Shown: positions 18,277 to 26,859, counted from the first letter of the stretch. The stretch is 64,000 nucleotides of DNA from Pseudomonas mandelii (GCF_024138395.1 NZ_JAMYDU010000006.1:186001-250000); one strand, 5' to 3'. Notes: generated by a model not told the origin, from the letters alone. Numbers and translations: made by a program.

Positions 18277-18717
18277 ATGAGCGCTTTAACCTTGAACGTC
18301 GCAGTCAACCTGGCCAATCAGGCCATCTCCGCAGGTCGTGCAATCTCCGCCGCGCCCTTAACCGTTGCCGTGCTGGATGCCGGCGGGTACTTGATAACGC
18401 TGCAACGCGAAGACGGTGCGAGCCTGCTGCGCCCGCAGATCGCCATTGGCAAAGCCTGGGGGGCGATCGCCCTGGGCAAGGGCTCACGCCTGTTGGCCCA
18501 AGACGCCCAACAACGCCCGGCCTTCTTCGCCGCATTGAATAGCCTGGGGCAGGGCAGCGTCGTCCCGGTACCGGGCGGCGTGTTGATTCGGGATCAGGAT
18601 GGGAGTGTGTTGGGAGCGGTCGGTATCAGCGGTGATTTGTCTGATGTTGATGAGCAGTGTGCGATCAGGGCGATCGAGGCGCAGGGGTTGAGGGCGGATG
18701 CGGGGGTGGCTGGTTGA
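18277..18717 (+). CDS. HbpS/GlcG-like heme-degrading-domain protein
   Basis: 146-residue protein of the GlcG/HbpS (DUF336) family. LTVAVLDAGGYLITLQREDGAS and the RPAFFAALNSLGQ and VPVPGGVLIRDQDGSVLGAVGISG segments are diagnostic. Family members sit in glycolate, glyoxylate and diol operons and bind haem or cobalamin in some bacteria; the exact role here is unknown. It is transcribed divergently from gcl, and both share the two TTGTATACAA sites. AATAACAA at 18254-18261 fits the Crc/Hfq target pattern upstream of its start. Confidence 0.88.
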   Translation: MSALTLNVAVNLANQAISAGRAISAAPLTVAVLDAGGYLITLQREDGASLLRPQIAIGKAWGAIALGKGSRLLAQDAQQRPAFFAALNSLGQGSVVPVPGGVLIRDQDGSVLGAVGISGDLSDVDEQCAIRAIEAQGLRADAGVAG

Positions 18718-18740
18718 TCTTCAGCGTCTGATCGAATGTC

Positions 18741-18803
18741 ATCGCGGGCAAGGGATTATCTGAATGACAGAGATCCCGTGTGGGAGCGAGCTTGCTCGCG
18801 ATG
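18741..18803. repeat. REP sequences left of the RAYT gene
   Basis: A complete REP (about 18777-18802, GTGGGAGCGAGCTTGCTCGC) is paired with a degenerate inverted half-site (TCATCGCGGGCAAG at 18739-18752). It uses the TTGCTCGC variant, the same as on the right side of the transposase gene. Confidence 0.85.
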
Positions 18804-18900
18804 ACTATCTGCCAGACACATCCAGCTAAAGGTTTGCCCCATCCACAAGCATTCACAGGTCTAGCCTTCTTCATGACTTGATCAAGAAAGGGGCAAAGGA

Positions 18901-19359
18901 ATGCCTGATTTACCTGCTTCACATCGCTTGCGCATTGGTCGCTATGCGGAGCAAAACCGCATTTATCTTCTTACTACCAACACACTCGGTCGAGAACCGG
19001 TTTTTTATGATTACTTTTTGGGCAGATTGATCGTTGATCAATTTCGAAGCGCGCAGGATCAGGGTTGGGCAAATTCGTTGGCCTGGGTAGTCATGCCGGA
19101 TCATTTTCATTGGTTGATCGAGTTGCAGCAGGGATCATTGAGCGAACTGATGCAAAAAACCAAATCATTGAGTACACAAGCGGTGAACATGTCCTCTGGT
19201 CGCAAGGGCAGTCTTTGGCAGCAGGGCTATCACGATCGAGCGCTGCGGCGAGAGGAGGACTTGGTAGGGTTGGCTCGTTATGTAGTCGCCAACCCACTGC
19301 GGGCAGGGTTGGTAGAGCGGCTTGGCGAGTATCCGCTGTGGGATGCTATTTGGGTTTGA
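18901..19359 (+). CDS. REP-associated tyrosine transposase (RAYT)
   Basis: 152-residue Y1/HUH-type nuclease of the TnpA_REP family that binds REP hairpins and is held responsible for REP/REPIN spread. Seen here: HUH motif MPDHFHWLIEL (about 60-70) and the catalytic-Tyr helix region with GYHDRALRREEDLVGLARY, followed by VVANPLRAGLV, which is typical of RAYTs. The gene lies between REPs on both sides (18741-18803 and 19380-19453), giving the usual RAYT-REP unit. It appears intact, with no frameshift or stop. Confidence 0.93.
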   Translation: MPDLPASHRLRIGRYAEQNRIYLLTTNTLGREPVFYDYFLGRLIVDQFRSAQDQGWANSLAWVVMPDHFHWLIELQQGSLSELMQKTKSLSTQAVNMSSGRKGSLWQQGYHDRALRREEDLVGLARYVVANPLRAGLVERLGEYPLWDAIWV

Positions 19360-19379
19360 TCAGAAATCGAGTCGTCCCT

Positions 19380-19453
19380 ATCGCGAGCAAGCTCGCTCCC
19401 ACAGGGGATAGCGTCGTACTTAGATCCAATGTTTGAGCGGGCTTGCTCGCGAA
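19380..19453. repeat. REP sequences right of the RAYT gene
   Basis: Two half-sites in opposite orientation: 19380-19404 (ATCGCGAGCAAGCTCGCTCC) and 19434-19453 (TGAGCGGGCTTGCTCGCGAA). The TTGCTCGC core matches the REP left of the transposase and differs from the TTGCCCGC core of most other copies in the window. Confidence 0.85.
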
Positions 19454-19468
19454 TGGCCGCACCGCGGT

Positions 19469-20077
19469 CTACCGATCCAACTCACACCCCTTAAGCACCA
19501 ACCGGATAATCGTCTGCGCCGCCGCTTCATAGTCGGCCTCATCCAGCTTGGCCTTGCCGGTAACCGCGGAGATCTGCCAGTCGAAGTCGGCGTAGGTCTG
19601 GGTCGCGGCCCAGATGCTGAACATCAGGTGGTTGGGGTCGATCGGGGCGATCTGGCCGCGGTCGATCCAGGTCTGGATGCAGTCGATGTTGTGCCTGGCC
19701 TGGCTGTTGAGCTGCTCGACCAGGTCGGGGCTCAGGTGCGGGGCGCCGTGCATGATTTCGCTGGCGAACACCTTGGAGGCGAAGGGCAGGTCACGGGAGA
19801 TGCGGATCTTCGAGCGAATGTAACCGCTCAGCACTTCGCTGGGCACGCCATCAGCGTTGAACGGCGTCGAGGCCTGCAGGATCGGCTCGATGATGCTTTC
19901 CAGGACCTCGCGGTAGAGATTTTCCTTGGATTTGAAGTAGTAATAGACGTTAGGCTTGGGCAGCCCGGCTTTGGCCGCGATGTCACTGGTTTTGGTCGCA
20001 GCGAAGCCCTTGTCGGCAAATTCTTCACTGGCGGCACGCAGGATCAGTTCTTTGTTGCGCTCGCGGATGGTGCTCAT
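19469..20077 (-). CDS. TetR-family regulator, RutR-like
   Basis: 202-residue repressor-type protein. The N-terminal TetR HTH (about 10-55) contains FADKGFAATKTSDIAAKAGL and PNVYYYFKSKENLYREVL. The C-terminal ligand domain resembles E. coli RutR (pyrimidine-sensing): ISRDLPFASKVFASEIMHGAPHL in pieces, then GQIAPIDPNHLMFSIWAATQ and a YADFDWQISAVTG stretch. The ATG at 20077 begins MSTIRERNKE. A nucleobase-related signal is therefore likely. Its target is not shown; the urea/glyoxylate genes nearby are candidates. Confidence 0.85.
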   Translation of the reverse strand: MSTIRERNKELILRAASEEFADKGFAATKTSDIAAKAGLPKPNVYYYFKSKENLYREVLESIIEPILQASTPFNADGVPSEVLSGYIRSKIRISRDLPFASKVFASEIMHGAPHLSPDLVEQLNSQARHNIDCIQTWIDRGQIAPIDPNHLMFSIWAATQTYADFDWQISAVTGKAKLDEADYEAAAQTIIRLVLKGCELDR

Positions 20078-20211
20078 AAACCAAGGAGTTCCTTGCCTGT
20101 TCTGGCGGTTGCGCATGGTAGCACCGGCCTCGCGCAGCGCTCAAGAATGCCCCGTCTGGCCTCGGGTCGCGCTATGCTGCGCACCATTCATTCAAAAAGG
20201 AAACCTGATTC

Positions 20212-21126
20212 ATGGCTGGAAGCAGTTTGTTGGTGCTGATCGACGACATCGCCACCGTACTGGACGATGTGGCGTTGATGACCAAAATGGCCGCGAAGAA
20301 AACCGCCGGCGTGCTTGGCGACGATCTGGCGCTCAACGCCCAGCAGGTTTCCGGCGTGCGTGCCGAGCGGGAAATCCCGGTGGTGTGGGCGGTGGCCAAG
20401 GGTTCGTTCCTCAACAAGCTGATCCTGGTGCCGTCGGCCTTGGCTATCAGCGCGTTCATTCCGTGGCTGGTCACGCCGTTGTTGATGGTCGGTGGCGCTT
20501 ACCTGTGCTTCGAAGGCTTCGAGAAACTCGCCCACAAATTTCTGCACAGCAAAGCTGAAGATCAGGCCGAACACGCAGAATTGGTCGAAGCAGTAGCCAA
20601 CCCTGCGGTCGATCTGGTGGCGTTCGAAAAGGACAAGATCAAGGGGGCAATCCGTACCGACTTCATCCTCTCGGCGGAAATCATCGCCATCACCCTGGGC
20701 ACCGTGGCTGAGGCTTCGCTGACCCAGCAAGTGATCGTGCTCTCGGGCATCGCCATCGTTATGACCATCGGCGTCTACGGCCTGGTGGCCGGCATCGTCA
20801 AACTCGACGACCTCGGTCAGTGGCTGGCCCTGAAGCCCGGCCAGATGGCCAAAAGCGTCGGCGGCGGGATTCTGCGTGCGGCGCCGTACATGATGAAAAG
20901 CCTGTCGGTGATCGGTACCGCGGCGATGTTTTTGGTCGGCGGCGGGATTCTGACCCATGGCGTGCCGGTGGTTCATCACTGGATCGAAAGTGTCAGTGCG
21001 AGTGCCGGTGGTGGCGGGTTTATCGTGCCGACGTTGCTGAATGCGGTGGCCGGGATTGTGGCGGGTGCGGCGGTGTTGGTTGGGGTGATGGCTGTCAGCA
21101 AGGTTTGGAAAACGGTAAAGGCCTGA
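20212..21126 (+). CDS. DUF808 family membrane protein (YedI-like)
   Basis: 304-residue inner-membrane protein with the DUF808 hallmark [20 protein letters not shown] and [27 protein letters not shown] segment precedes a charged cytoplasmic stretch, followed by several transmembrane helices to the end. Function of the family is not established. It is a single gene with its own promoter region after the TetR gene (divergent) and is followed by a REP and a terminator. Confidence 0.88.
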   Translation: MAGSSLLVLIDDIATVLDDVALMTKMAAKKTAGVLGDDLALNAQQVSGVRAEREIPVVWAVAKGSFLNKLILVPSALAISAFIPWLVTPLLMVGGAYLCFEGFEKLAHKFLHSKAEDQAEHAELVEAVANPAVDLVAFEKDKIKGAIRTDFILSAEIIAITLGTVAEASLTQQVIVLSGIAIVMTIGVYGLVAGIVKLDDLGQWLALKPGQMAKSVGGGILRAAPYMMKSLSVIGTAAMFLVGGGILTHGVPVVHHWIESVSASAGGGGFIVPTLLNAVAGIVAGAAVLVGVMAVSKVWKTVKA

Positions 21127-21127
21127 A

Positions 21128-21223
21128 CCTGTGGGAGCGAGGCTTGCCCGCGAAGGCGATATCACCTTCAATATTGATGTCGACTGACACACCGCTATCG
21201 CGGGCAAGCCTCGCTCCTACAGG
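21128..21223. repeat. REP doublet after DUF808
   Basis: Arms 21128-21154 (CCTGTGGGAGCGAGGCTTGC core) and 21197-21223 (complement) around a 42-bp loop. The loop contains TCGACTGACAC, shared in sequence with loops of the pairs at about 44.9 and 59.4 kb. Confidence 0.87.
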
Positions 21224-21250
21224 GATTGGTGGTGTTTGAGACATCGCGCA

Positions 21251-21290
21251 TAAAAAAGGCCATTCGACGCAAATCGAATGGCCTTTTTTG
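21251..21290. terminator. Bidirectional terminator between DUF808 and the mlaA-like gene
   Basis: Stem AAAAAAGGCCATTCGA / TCGAATGGCCTTTTTT (16 bp, perfect) with a 6-base loop and runs of A and T on either side, between two converging genes. Confidence 0.92.
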
Positions 21291-21302
21291 TCGCCGTCGG
21301 AA

Positions 21303-22091
21303 TTACTCGGCAACCTGCAGCTTGCGCGACTCGGTGTACACGTAACGCACCTTCTCGTACTCGAACGGCGTGTTCAGCTGGCCGTAGCGGAAGCTGGTCT
21401 GATAGCGCTTGTCGATGGTGCGCAATGCCAAGACTTCCGGGTGGTTGGAGCTGACTTCGGCAACGTTCAGGAAGTTGATCGCCGATTCGGCCGTGTAATC
21501 GACCGCCAGACCCGCAGTGTCACGCAAGTTCGATGGGCCGAGGATCGGCAGCACGAAGTAGGCGCCGCCCGGTACGCCGTAAAAGCCCAATGTCTGACCG
21601 AAGTCTTCGCTCTGGCGTGGCAGCCCCATGGAGGTGGCCGGATCCCACAGGCCGGCGACACCGATGGTGGTGTTGAGCAGCAGGCGCGCGGTGGTTTCCA
21701 TCGAACGCTGCCCCTTGAATTGCAGCAGGCTGTTCATCAGGTTCGGTACATCGCCGACGTTGTTGAAGAAGTTGCTGACGCCGGTGCGCAGGAAACTGGG
21801 AGTGATGTAGCGATAGCCGTTGACCACGGGCAGGAACACCCATTGGTCGAAACGGTAGTTGAAGTGGTAGACGCGGCGGTTCCACTCTTCCAGCGGGTCG
21901 TAGACGTTCAACGCGTTGAGCGTCGAGCGTTCGAACTCGCGCTGATCCAGCCCCGGGTTGAATTTGAGTTTGCTCAGCGGTTCCTTGAAGCCGTCACTAT
22001 CGACCACCACAGGTGCATTGGCTTTGCTGTTGTCGGCGTTGGCGACGCCTGCACAGAGTAACGCTGCGATCAGCAGGGGGTATTTAGCCAC
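21303..22091 (-). CDS. MlaA/VacJ-family outer-membrane lipid-asymmetry protein
   Basis: 262-residue member of the MlaA (VacJ) family, whose outer-membrane members remove phospholipids from the outer leaflet. Landmarks: DPLEEWNRRVYHFNYRFDQW, the INFLNVAEV region and GFYGVPGGAYFVLPILGPS. The signal peptide ends ANA-D, and the residue before the only early Cys (ALLC) does not form a lipobox, so this copy looks like a soluble or peripheral form rather than a classical lipoprotein. The start overlaps the end of the upstream hydrolase gene by 8 bases, which implies joint expression. Confidence 0.87.
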   Translation of the reverse strand: MAKYPLLIAALLCAGVANADNSKANAPVVVDSDGFKEPLSKLKFNPGLDQREFERSTLNALNVYDPLEEWNRRVYHFNYRFDQWVFLPVVNGYRYITPSFLRTGVSNFFNNVGDVPNLMNSLLQFKGQRSMETTARLLLNTTIGVAGLWDPATSMGLPRQSEDFGQTLGFYGVPGGAYFVLPILGPSNLRDTAGLAVDYTAESAINFLNVAEVSSNHPEVLALRTIDKRYQTSFRYGQLNTPFEYEKVRYVYTESRKLQVAE

Positions 22092-23382
22092 GGAAAAACT
22101 CCAGCATGGCGTCGCTGTTGACGCGATAGTTGAGGTTGCCGCAATGGCCGCCCAATGGATAAACAGTCAAACGGTCGCCGAAGGTCCGACGCAGAAACCC
22201 CAGGTCGCCAGGGCCGAGGATCACGTCGTCAGCGTTGTGCATGACGGCGATTTTCGGGCTGTCGTGCAGGTAGTCCTTGAGTGCATACAGGCTGACCTGA
22301 TCGATCAGTTGCAGCAGGCTGCCGCCGTCGGTGCGGGCGCGCCACATCGGAATGACCTGTTCGGTCAGGTAGCAGTCGAAGTCGCATTGCAGCGCGCGTT
22401 TGAGGAACGGCGTGAGGGTGGTGCCTTCGGTGATCGGGTATTTCGGTGGGGTGATCAGGCCGCGGCGGTTGATCAGGTCCGAGGTAAAGGCAATGTCCGC
22501 CGCCGAGAAACGGAACGAAGTGCCGATCAGCATGGCCATCTGCTCGTTGCTCAAGTGCTGCTTGGACTGCTGGAAGTCATAGAGCAAGGCATCGTTGAGG
22601 TCGATGTAGCCCTTCTGCTGGAAGTAGCGGGTCAGTTTGTCCAGCACCAGCTCATAGAAGGTGGTGCTGTTGTTGATGCCCTTCACCTCTGTTTGTACCA
22701 GCTTGTCCAGGTTGGTGATCGAGGTGTAAAGGTTGACCGGCGGGTTGAGCAGCAAGACTTTCTTGAAATTGAAGCTGCGACGGGTTTCATCCAGATGCGC
22801 CACAAAGGCCGCATCCAGGGCACCGAGGCTATAGCCGCTCAGGTAATAGTCGGTGACCGGCAGTTTCGGGTTTTGCGCCCGCACGGCCTGCATCACCCGG
22901 TACATGTCTTCGGCATCTTCCTTGGTCACGCCGGGGGTGGCGAAACGCGAAGCAGCGGTCATGAAGTCGAAGCTGGTCGGCGACGACAGCTGCACCACGT
23001 GATAGCCGGCTTTGTAGTAGAGCTTTTTCAGGTACTCATTGAGGGTGCTGTCATAGCGTGCGCCGGTGCCGGAAATCAGGAAGATCAACGGTGCCGCTTG
23101 ATCTTGCGTGGCGATGCGGTAGGTGAGTTGCTTCACCGGCCAGAAGTTGTCCGGCAGGCTGAATTCACGCTCGGGGCGCATCGTGACGCTGCGGTCCGAC
23201 TGATTGATGTCGTCGTCCAGCGGTAATTCCGGGCGTAACTCCGGCGGTGTCGTGGCGATGGTCGCCTCGAACGGGTTGGTCAGAGGGTAGCCGTAACTGG
23301 CGGCATCAATGTCGGCCGCCAGTGCGGACGCACTTAAAATCAAGCCGCCAAACAGGGCGGCGCAGCGCAAGGAACGGAGCAT
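22084..23382 (-). CDS. Secreted alpha/beta-hydrolase-fold protein
   Basis: 432-residue exported protein (signal MLRSLRCAALFGGLILSAS, cleaved near ALAA). An alpha/beta-hydrolase layout can be read: FLISGTGARYDSTLNEYLKK near the first strand, nucleophile elbow GYSLGALDA (about 189-197), candidate acid in MHNADDVILG and His in LGGHCGNLNY near the C-terminus. Homologues are sometimes annotated as a serine/threonine kinase, but no kinase motif is visible. It overlaps the MlaA-like gene, so a role in envelope lipid metabolism is a reasonable guess. Confidence 0.75.
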   Translation of the reverse strand: MLRSLRCAALFGGLILSASALAADIDAASYGYPLTNPFEATIATTPPELRPELPLDDDINQSDRSVTMRPEREFSLPDNFWPVKQLTYRIATQDQAAPLIFLISGTGARYDSTLNEYLKKLYYKAGYHVVQLSSPTSFDFMTAASRFATPGVTKEDAEDMYRVMQAVRAQNPKLPVTDYYLSGYSLGALDAAFVAHLDETRRSFNFKKVLLLNPPVNLYTSITNLDKLVQTEVKGINNSTTFYELVLDKLTRYFQQKGYIDLNDALLYDFQQSKQHLSNEQMAMLIGTSFRFSAADIAFTSDLINRRGLITPPKYPITEGTTLTPFLKRALQCDFDCYLTEQVIPMWRARTDGGSLLQLIDQVSLYALKDYLHDSPKIAVMHNADDVILGPGDLGFLRRTFGDRLTVYPLGGHCGNLNYRVNSDAMLEFFRG

Positions 23383-23604
23383 GACTAGATCCCTTAGAGG
23401 AAGGTGCGGAATGAAGTTCGCACCCTATGACCATCGGATTTGCGCCAAAGTGCCATGATGGACAGCAAACAGGCCTGATTTCGGAGCAACGGTAGCGGAC
23501 GATACACTTTGCAGCTATTTCATGAACAGTTATCTGTTGATGTCACTTGCTTACCGCAGGCGGGAGATTAAGCTGGCCGCCGATTTCGTTTATTGGAGTG
23601 CTTC

Positions 23605-23973
23605 ATGTCCCGCCGTCTGCCCGTGATCCTGTTGCTCGTTCTTCTGCCATTATGGCTGGCTGCCAGTTATGGCGCGCGTTATGGCTTCATGGAGGATGCT
23701 CAATGGGTCGGCATCTGCGTTGATGAGGCCAGTCGCTGGGAATGTCAGGTCCGGTCAAATCTAGGCCTGATGATTCATTTCAAGGTATTGGGTTGGACGG
23801 CATTGGCCGCCGCCGTGATCGGTTTTGTGTTGCCGGGGCGAGCGGGGTGGTGGCTGGCGGTGCTGGCGCTGGTATTCGGATTTCCGGCACTGGCGTTGTA
23901 CAACACCACGTTGGCGGTGTTTGCGGTGGTGATTGCTGCTTTGCGTCTGGTCCGGGCTTCTCGTCGCGCCTGA
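23605..23973 (+). CDS. Small membrane protein, unknown function
   Basis: 122 residues, mostly hydrophobic: a helix at about 4-22, a short loop with two Cys (GICVDEASRWECQV) that may face the periplasm, then helices at about 58-77, 82-100 and 103-118, and a basic C-terminus (RLVRASRRA). The ATG at 23605 is preceded by GGAG at 23595-23598. No family was recognised. It is flanked by its own upstream gap and a REP pair downstream. Confidence 0.7.
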   Translation: MSRRLPVILLLVLLPLWLAASYGARYGFMEDAQWVGICVDEASRWECQVRSNLGLMIHFKVLGWTALAAAVIGFVLPGRAGWWLAVLALVFGFPALALYNTTLAVFAVVIAALRLVRASRRA

Positions 23974-23980
23974 TGGTCAG

Positions 23981-24072
23981 TCTTCGCGGGCAAGCCTCGC
24001 TCCTACAGGGTTGTGTCGGTTTCATTATTTATGAACGACTCAAATTGTAGGAGCGAGGCTTGCCCGCGAAGA
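23981..24072. repeat. REP doublet between a small membrane gene and the GH17 gene
   Basis: Arms 23981-24009 (TCTTCGCGGGCAAGCCTCGC core) and 24045-24072 are reverse complements around a 35-bp AT-rich loop, between converging genes. Confidence 0.87.
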
Positions 24073-24093
24073 GGCCCGCAAGCACGCTAAAGA

Positions 24094-25647
24094 TCAGCCC
24101 TTGCGAACCCGCAAGCTGCGCCACAACGCCGCCACCATCAACACACTCACCAGCGCCCAACCCAAGGCCTGCTGGTTCTGCAAACCTTCTTGATACAGTT
24201 GCGGCGCAATGCCGGCGCCGATAATGAAGGTCAGCAGGGCAATTTCCCGACGCGGTACGCTCACCGGGCGGCACAGGTACACCAGCGCCGGCAGGATGAA
24301 CGCGACACTCGGGAAGCTGCGATAACGCGGATCGAACACCAGCTCCAGCATCGTCACCGCCGCGGCAAAACCTGCCGCTGCCAACCACCAGCCGGCTCTA
24401 CGCTCCAGTGCATTGAAGGCGCGTTCACGCCAGCCGGTACGAGCGCTCAAGGTCAGCGCGGCATGCGCCAGCACCAACAGATTCAACCCCGTCAGCAAGG
24501 CGACCCATAGCCATTCACTGGCAAACCGTGTCGTGACACGGGCCAGATCGCCCCAAGCGCCAATCGAGCAGGCCGCCAACGCGCCGAGCAGTGGCAGCAC
24601 CAACGCCGCGCGGGTGCTGCGAACGCGACCGCCCAGAAGCAGCGTGCCGATGAAGATCAAACCACCCACCGCCAGCCATTGCGACCAGTACGGCACGTTC
24701 GAGACCGGCCCGGCGAGCACGCCCTTATCCTGACGATCGGCGTCGAACAAACCCCAGTAACCCCCGACCGCGCCTTCGCTGGCGCGTTTCCAAGGCTGAT
24801 CGAATGCCTCGATCAGGTTGTAATGCCAGCCTTGCTGTTCGGCCATGATCACAAAGCTGCGAATGAACTTGGCTTCATTGACCCGGCTCGGCAAAGCGGT
24901 TTCGCGCTGACGGCCTTCGCTGGGCCAGCCGGTTTCGCCAATCATCACGTCTTTGGGCGCAAATTTGTTGCCGAACACCTGACGCACTTCGGCCACATGC
25001 TGCAGTGCCGCGTCGATGTTCGACGGATCGTCTTCCCAGTACGGCAGCAAATGGATGGTCAGGAAGTCCACCGCCGGAGCGATTTCGGGGTGCTTGAGCC
25101 AGAATTCCCAGACGTCGGCGTAGGTCACCGGTTGTTTGACCTGGCTTTTGACCTTGTTAATCAGCGTCGCCAACTGTGCGCCGGTGACTTCCTTGCGCAG
25201 CAGGGTTTCGTTACCTACGATCACTGAGGTCACGACATCGGCGTTGGCATTGGCCGAGGCGATCAGCAGGTCGACTTCCTTGGCGGTGTCTACCGGGTTG
25301 CCGTTGACCCAGGCGCCGATCATCAGCTTCAAGCCGTGCTTGCGTGCCAGATCGGGCAGGGCCTCGAGGCCGGTCATGGAATAGGTGCGGATGCATTCGA
25401 AACGGGTTGCCAGCAGCGCGAGGTCGGCGTCCATGCGCTCGGGGCGCAGTTTGAACGGTACATCGAACGGCGATTGGTCTTTGTCGAACGGGGTGTAGGA
25501 GGCGCATTGCAGCTTGTGCGTCGCGCTGGCCACGTCGGGCAAGATCACCGGTTTGCCGAGGCCATACCAGAAGCCGCCGAGGGCAAAAAGCCCCAGCAGG
25601 CAGGCAAATAAATAAGCAAAAAAAGTAAAGCGGGATGTCGCGGGCAT
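24094..25647 (-). CDS. GH17-family membrane glucan enzyme (beta-1,6/1,3-glucan synthase-like)
   Basis: 517 residues: an N-terminal membrane helix (about 7-28), a periplasmic GH17 glycoside-hydrolase/transglycosylase domain (about 45-330) and a C-terminal block of about 7-8 helices. GH17 catalytic signatures are SVIVGNETLLRKE (acid/base Glu) and MIGETGWPSEG (nucleophile Glu). Related proteins are annotated as beta-(1-6)-glucan synthase and are linked to branching of cyclic or osmoregulated glucans (NdvC-like). The ATG at 25647 (MPATSRFTFF) is chosen because it opens the membrane anchor. No glycosyltransferase 2 domain was seen. Confidence 0.82.
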   Translation of the reverse strand: MPATSRFTFFAYLFACLLGLFALGGFWYGLGKPVILPDVASATHKLQCASYTPFDKDQSPFDVPFKLRPERMDADLALLATRFECIRTYSMTGLEALPDLARKHGLKLMIGAWVNGNPVDTAKEVDLLIASANANADVVTSVIVGNETLLRKEVTGAQLATLINKVKSQVKQPVTYADVWEFWLKHPEIAPAVDFLTIHLLPYWEDDPSNIDAALQHVAEVRQVFGNKFAPKDVMIGETGWPSEGRQRETALPSRVNEAKFIRSFVIMAEQQGWHYNLIEAFDQPWKRASEGAVGGYWGLFDADRQDKGVLAGPVSNVPYWSQWLAVGGLIFIGTLLLGGRVRSTRAALVLPLLGALAACSIGAWGDLARVTTRFASEWLWVALLTGLNLLVLAHAALTLSARTGWRERAFNALERRAGWWLAAAGFAAAVTMLELVFDPRYRSFPSVAFILPALVYLCRPVSVPRREIALLTFIIGAGIAPQLYQEGLQNQQALGWALVSVLMVAALWRSLRVRKG

Positions 25648-25975
25648 GGTCAGGCCGTCTGGGAACAAAGCCGCGCATGTTACCTGCATTTGTCCCGGGC
25701 TTGGTGGCCTGCATAATTTTGACATGCAAAGTTCGGGCGGGGTGGCGGATGGATTTGCGACGGTCGCAATTAATGGCCTTCTGATGTCGTTTCTCGATGC
25801 CTTGAGGTCGCTGGCAGAGCAGGTCATCGCGGGCGTGAGGTTGATCATCCAATCGTCAGTACTCCGCTGATGTTTGAACGAGTTTGCAGTGAGGCGTGAT
25901 GGGGGCGCTGTGCACCATAACAATACGTTGAGCGGCTCGGCATCCGTCGAGCGCAGCACTTTCGGGGAAGTAACG
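25648..25975. other. Intergenic region, divergent promoters for GH17 and betaine-binding genes
   Basis: 328 bp without a gene. It holds a 15-bp palindrome around a central base, TTGCGAC G GTCGCAA (25755-25769), that could be an operator. No terminator or clear -35/-10 pair was identified with confidence. Confidence 0.5.
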
Positions 25976-26827
25976 ATGAAGATGCGACGACTCTTGGGCG
26001 CAGGTGCCGCTTTGGTGCTGGCGATCAGTTCTACGGTGGCCAGCGCCGAAGGCAAGGCAGTGACGATCGGTTATGTAGACGGCTGGTCGGACAGTGTCGC
26101 CACGACCAACGTGGCTGCCGAGGTGATCCGGCAGAAGCTCGGTTATGACGTGAAGCTGCAAGCCGTTGCCACCGGGATCATGTGGCAGGGTGTGGCGACT
26201 GGCAAACTCGACGCCATGCTGTCGGCGTGGCTGCCTGTGACTCACGGTGAATACTGGACCAAGAACAAGGATCAGGTCGTCGATTACGGACCGAACTTCA
26301 AGGATGCGAAAATCGGCCTGATCGTGCCGGAGTACGTCAAGGCCAAGTCTATCGAGGATCTGAAAACCGACGACAGCTTCAAGAATCGTATCGTCGGCAT
26401 CGACGCCGGTTCAGGCGTGATGCTCAAAACCGATCAGGCCATCAAGGATTACGGTCTGGACAACTACACCCTCAAGGCCAGTTCTGGCGCCGGCATGATT
26501 GCCGAGCTGACCCGTGCCGAGAAGAAAAACGAATCCATTGCCGTCACCGGTTGGGTGCCGCACTGGATGTTCGCCAAGTGGAAACTGCGTTTCCTGGAAG
26601 ATCCGAAAGGCGTTTACGGTGCGGCTGAAACCGTGAACAGCATCGGCAGCAAAGGCCTGGACGCCAAAGCGCCGGAAGTTGCGAAGTTCCTGAAGAACTT
26701 CCAGTGGGCGTCGAAAGACGAAATCGGTGAAGTCATGTTGGCTATTCAGGAGGGCGCCAAGCCTGAAGCCGCAGCGAAGGATTGGGTGGCCAAACACCCG
26801 GATCGCGTTGCCGACTGGATCAAATGA
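25976..26827 (+). CDS. Glycine betaine/quaternary-amine ABC substrate-binding protein
   Basis: 283-residue periplasmic receptor of the OpuAC/ProX-like type (signal MKMRRLLGAGAALVLAIS, cleaved near ASA-E). Aromatic ligand-cage residues appear in IGYVDGWSDSVATTN, GIMWQGVATGKLDAM and VTGWVPHWMFAKWKL. It resembles the stand-alone binding proteins (CbcX/CaiX/BetX) that share one ABC transporter encoded elsewhere; no permease or ATPase gene is adjacent. The start ATG at 25976 has GGGGAAG about 8 bases upstream. Expected roles are osmoprotection or use of choline metabolites. Confidence 0.88.
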   Translation: MKMRRLLGAGAALVLAISSTVASAEGKAVTIGYVDGWSDSVATTNVAAEVIRQKLGYDVKLQAVATGIMWQGVATGKLDAMLSAWLPVTHGEYWTKNKDQVVDYGPNFKDAKIGLIVPEYVKAKSIEDLKTDDSFKNRIVGIDAGSGVMLKTDQAIKDYGLDNYTLKASSGAGMIAELTRAEKKNESIAVTGWVPHWMFAKWKLRFLEDPKGVYGAAETVNSIGSKGLDAKAPEVAKFLKNFQWASKDEIGEVMLAIQEGAKPEAAAKDWVAKHPDRVADWIK

Positions 26828-26859
26828 TTTGAGTTGAAGCGTCTAGTCAGCACCTCTCG

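Noticed and set aside
22084-23382. Serine/threonine protein kinase label for the 432-residue secreted protein
   Set aside because: No kinase catalytic loop or P-loop is visible; the GYSLG elbow with downstream Asp and His fits a hydrolase, and a signal peptide places it in the periplasm.
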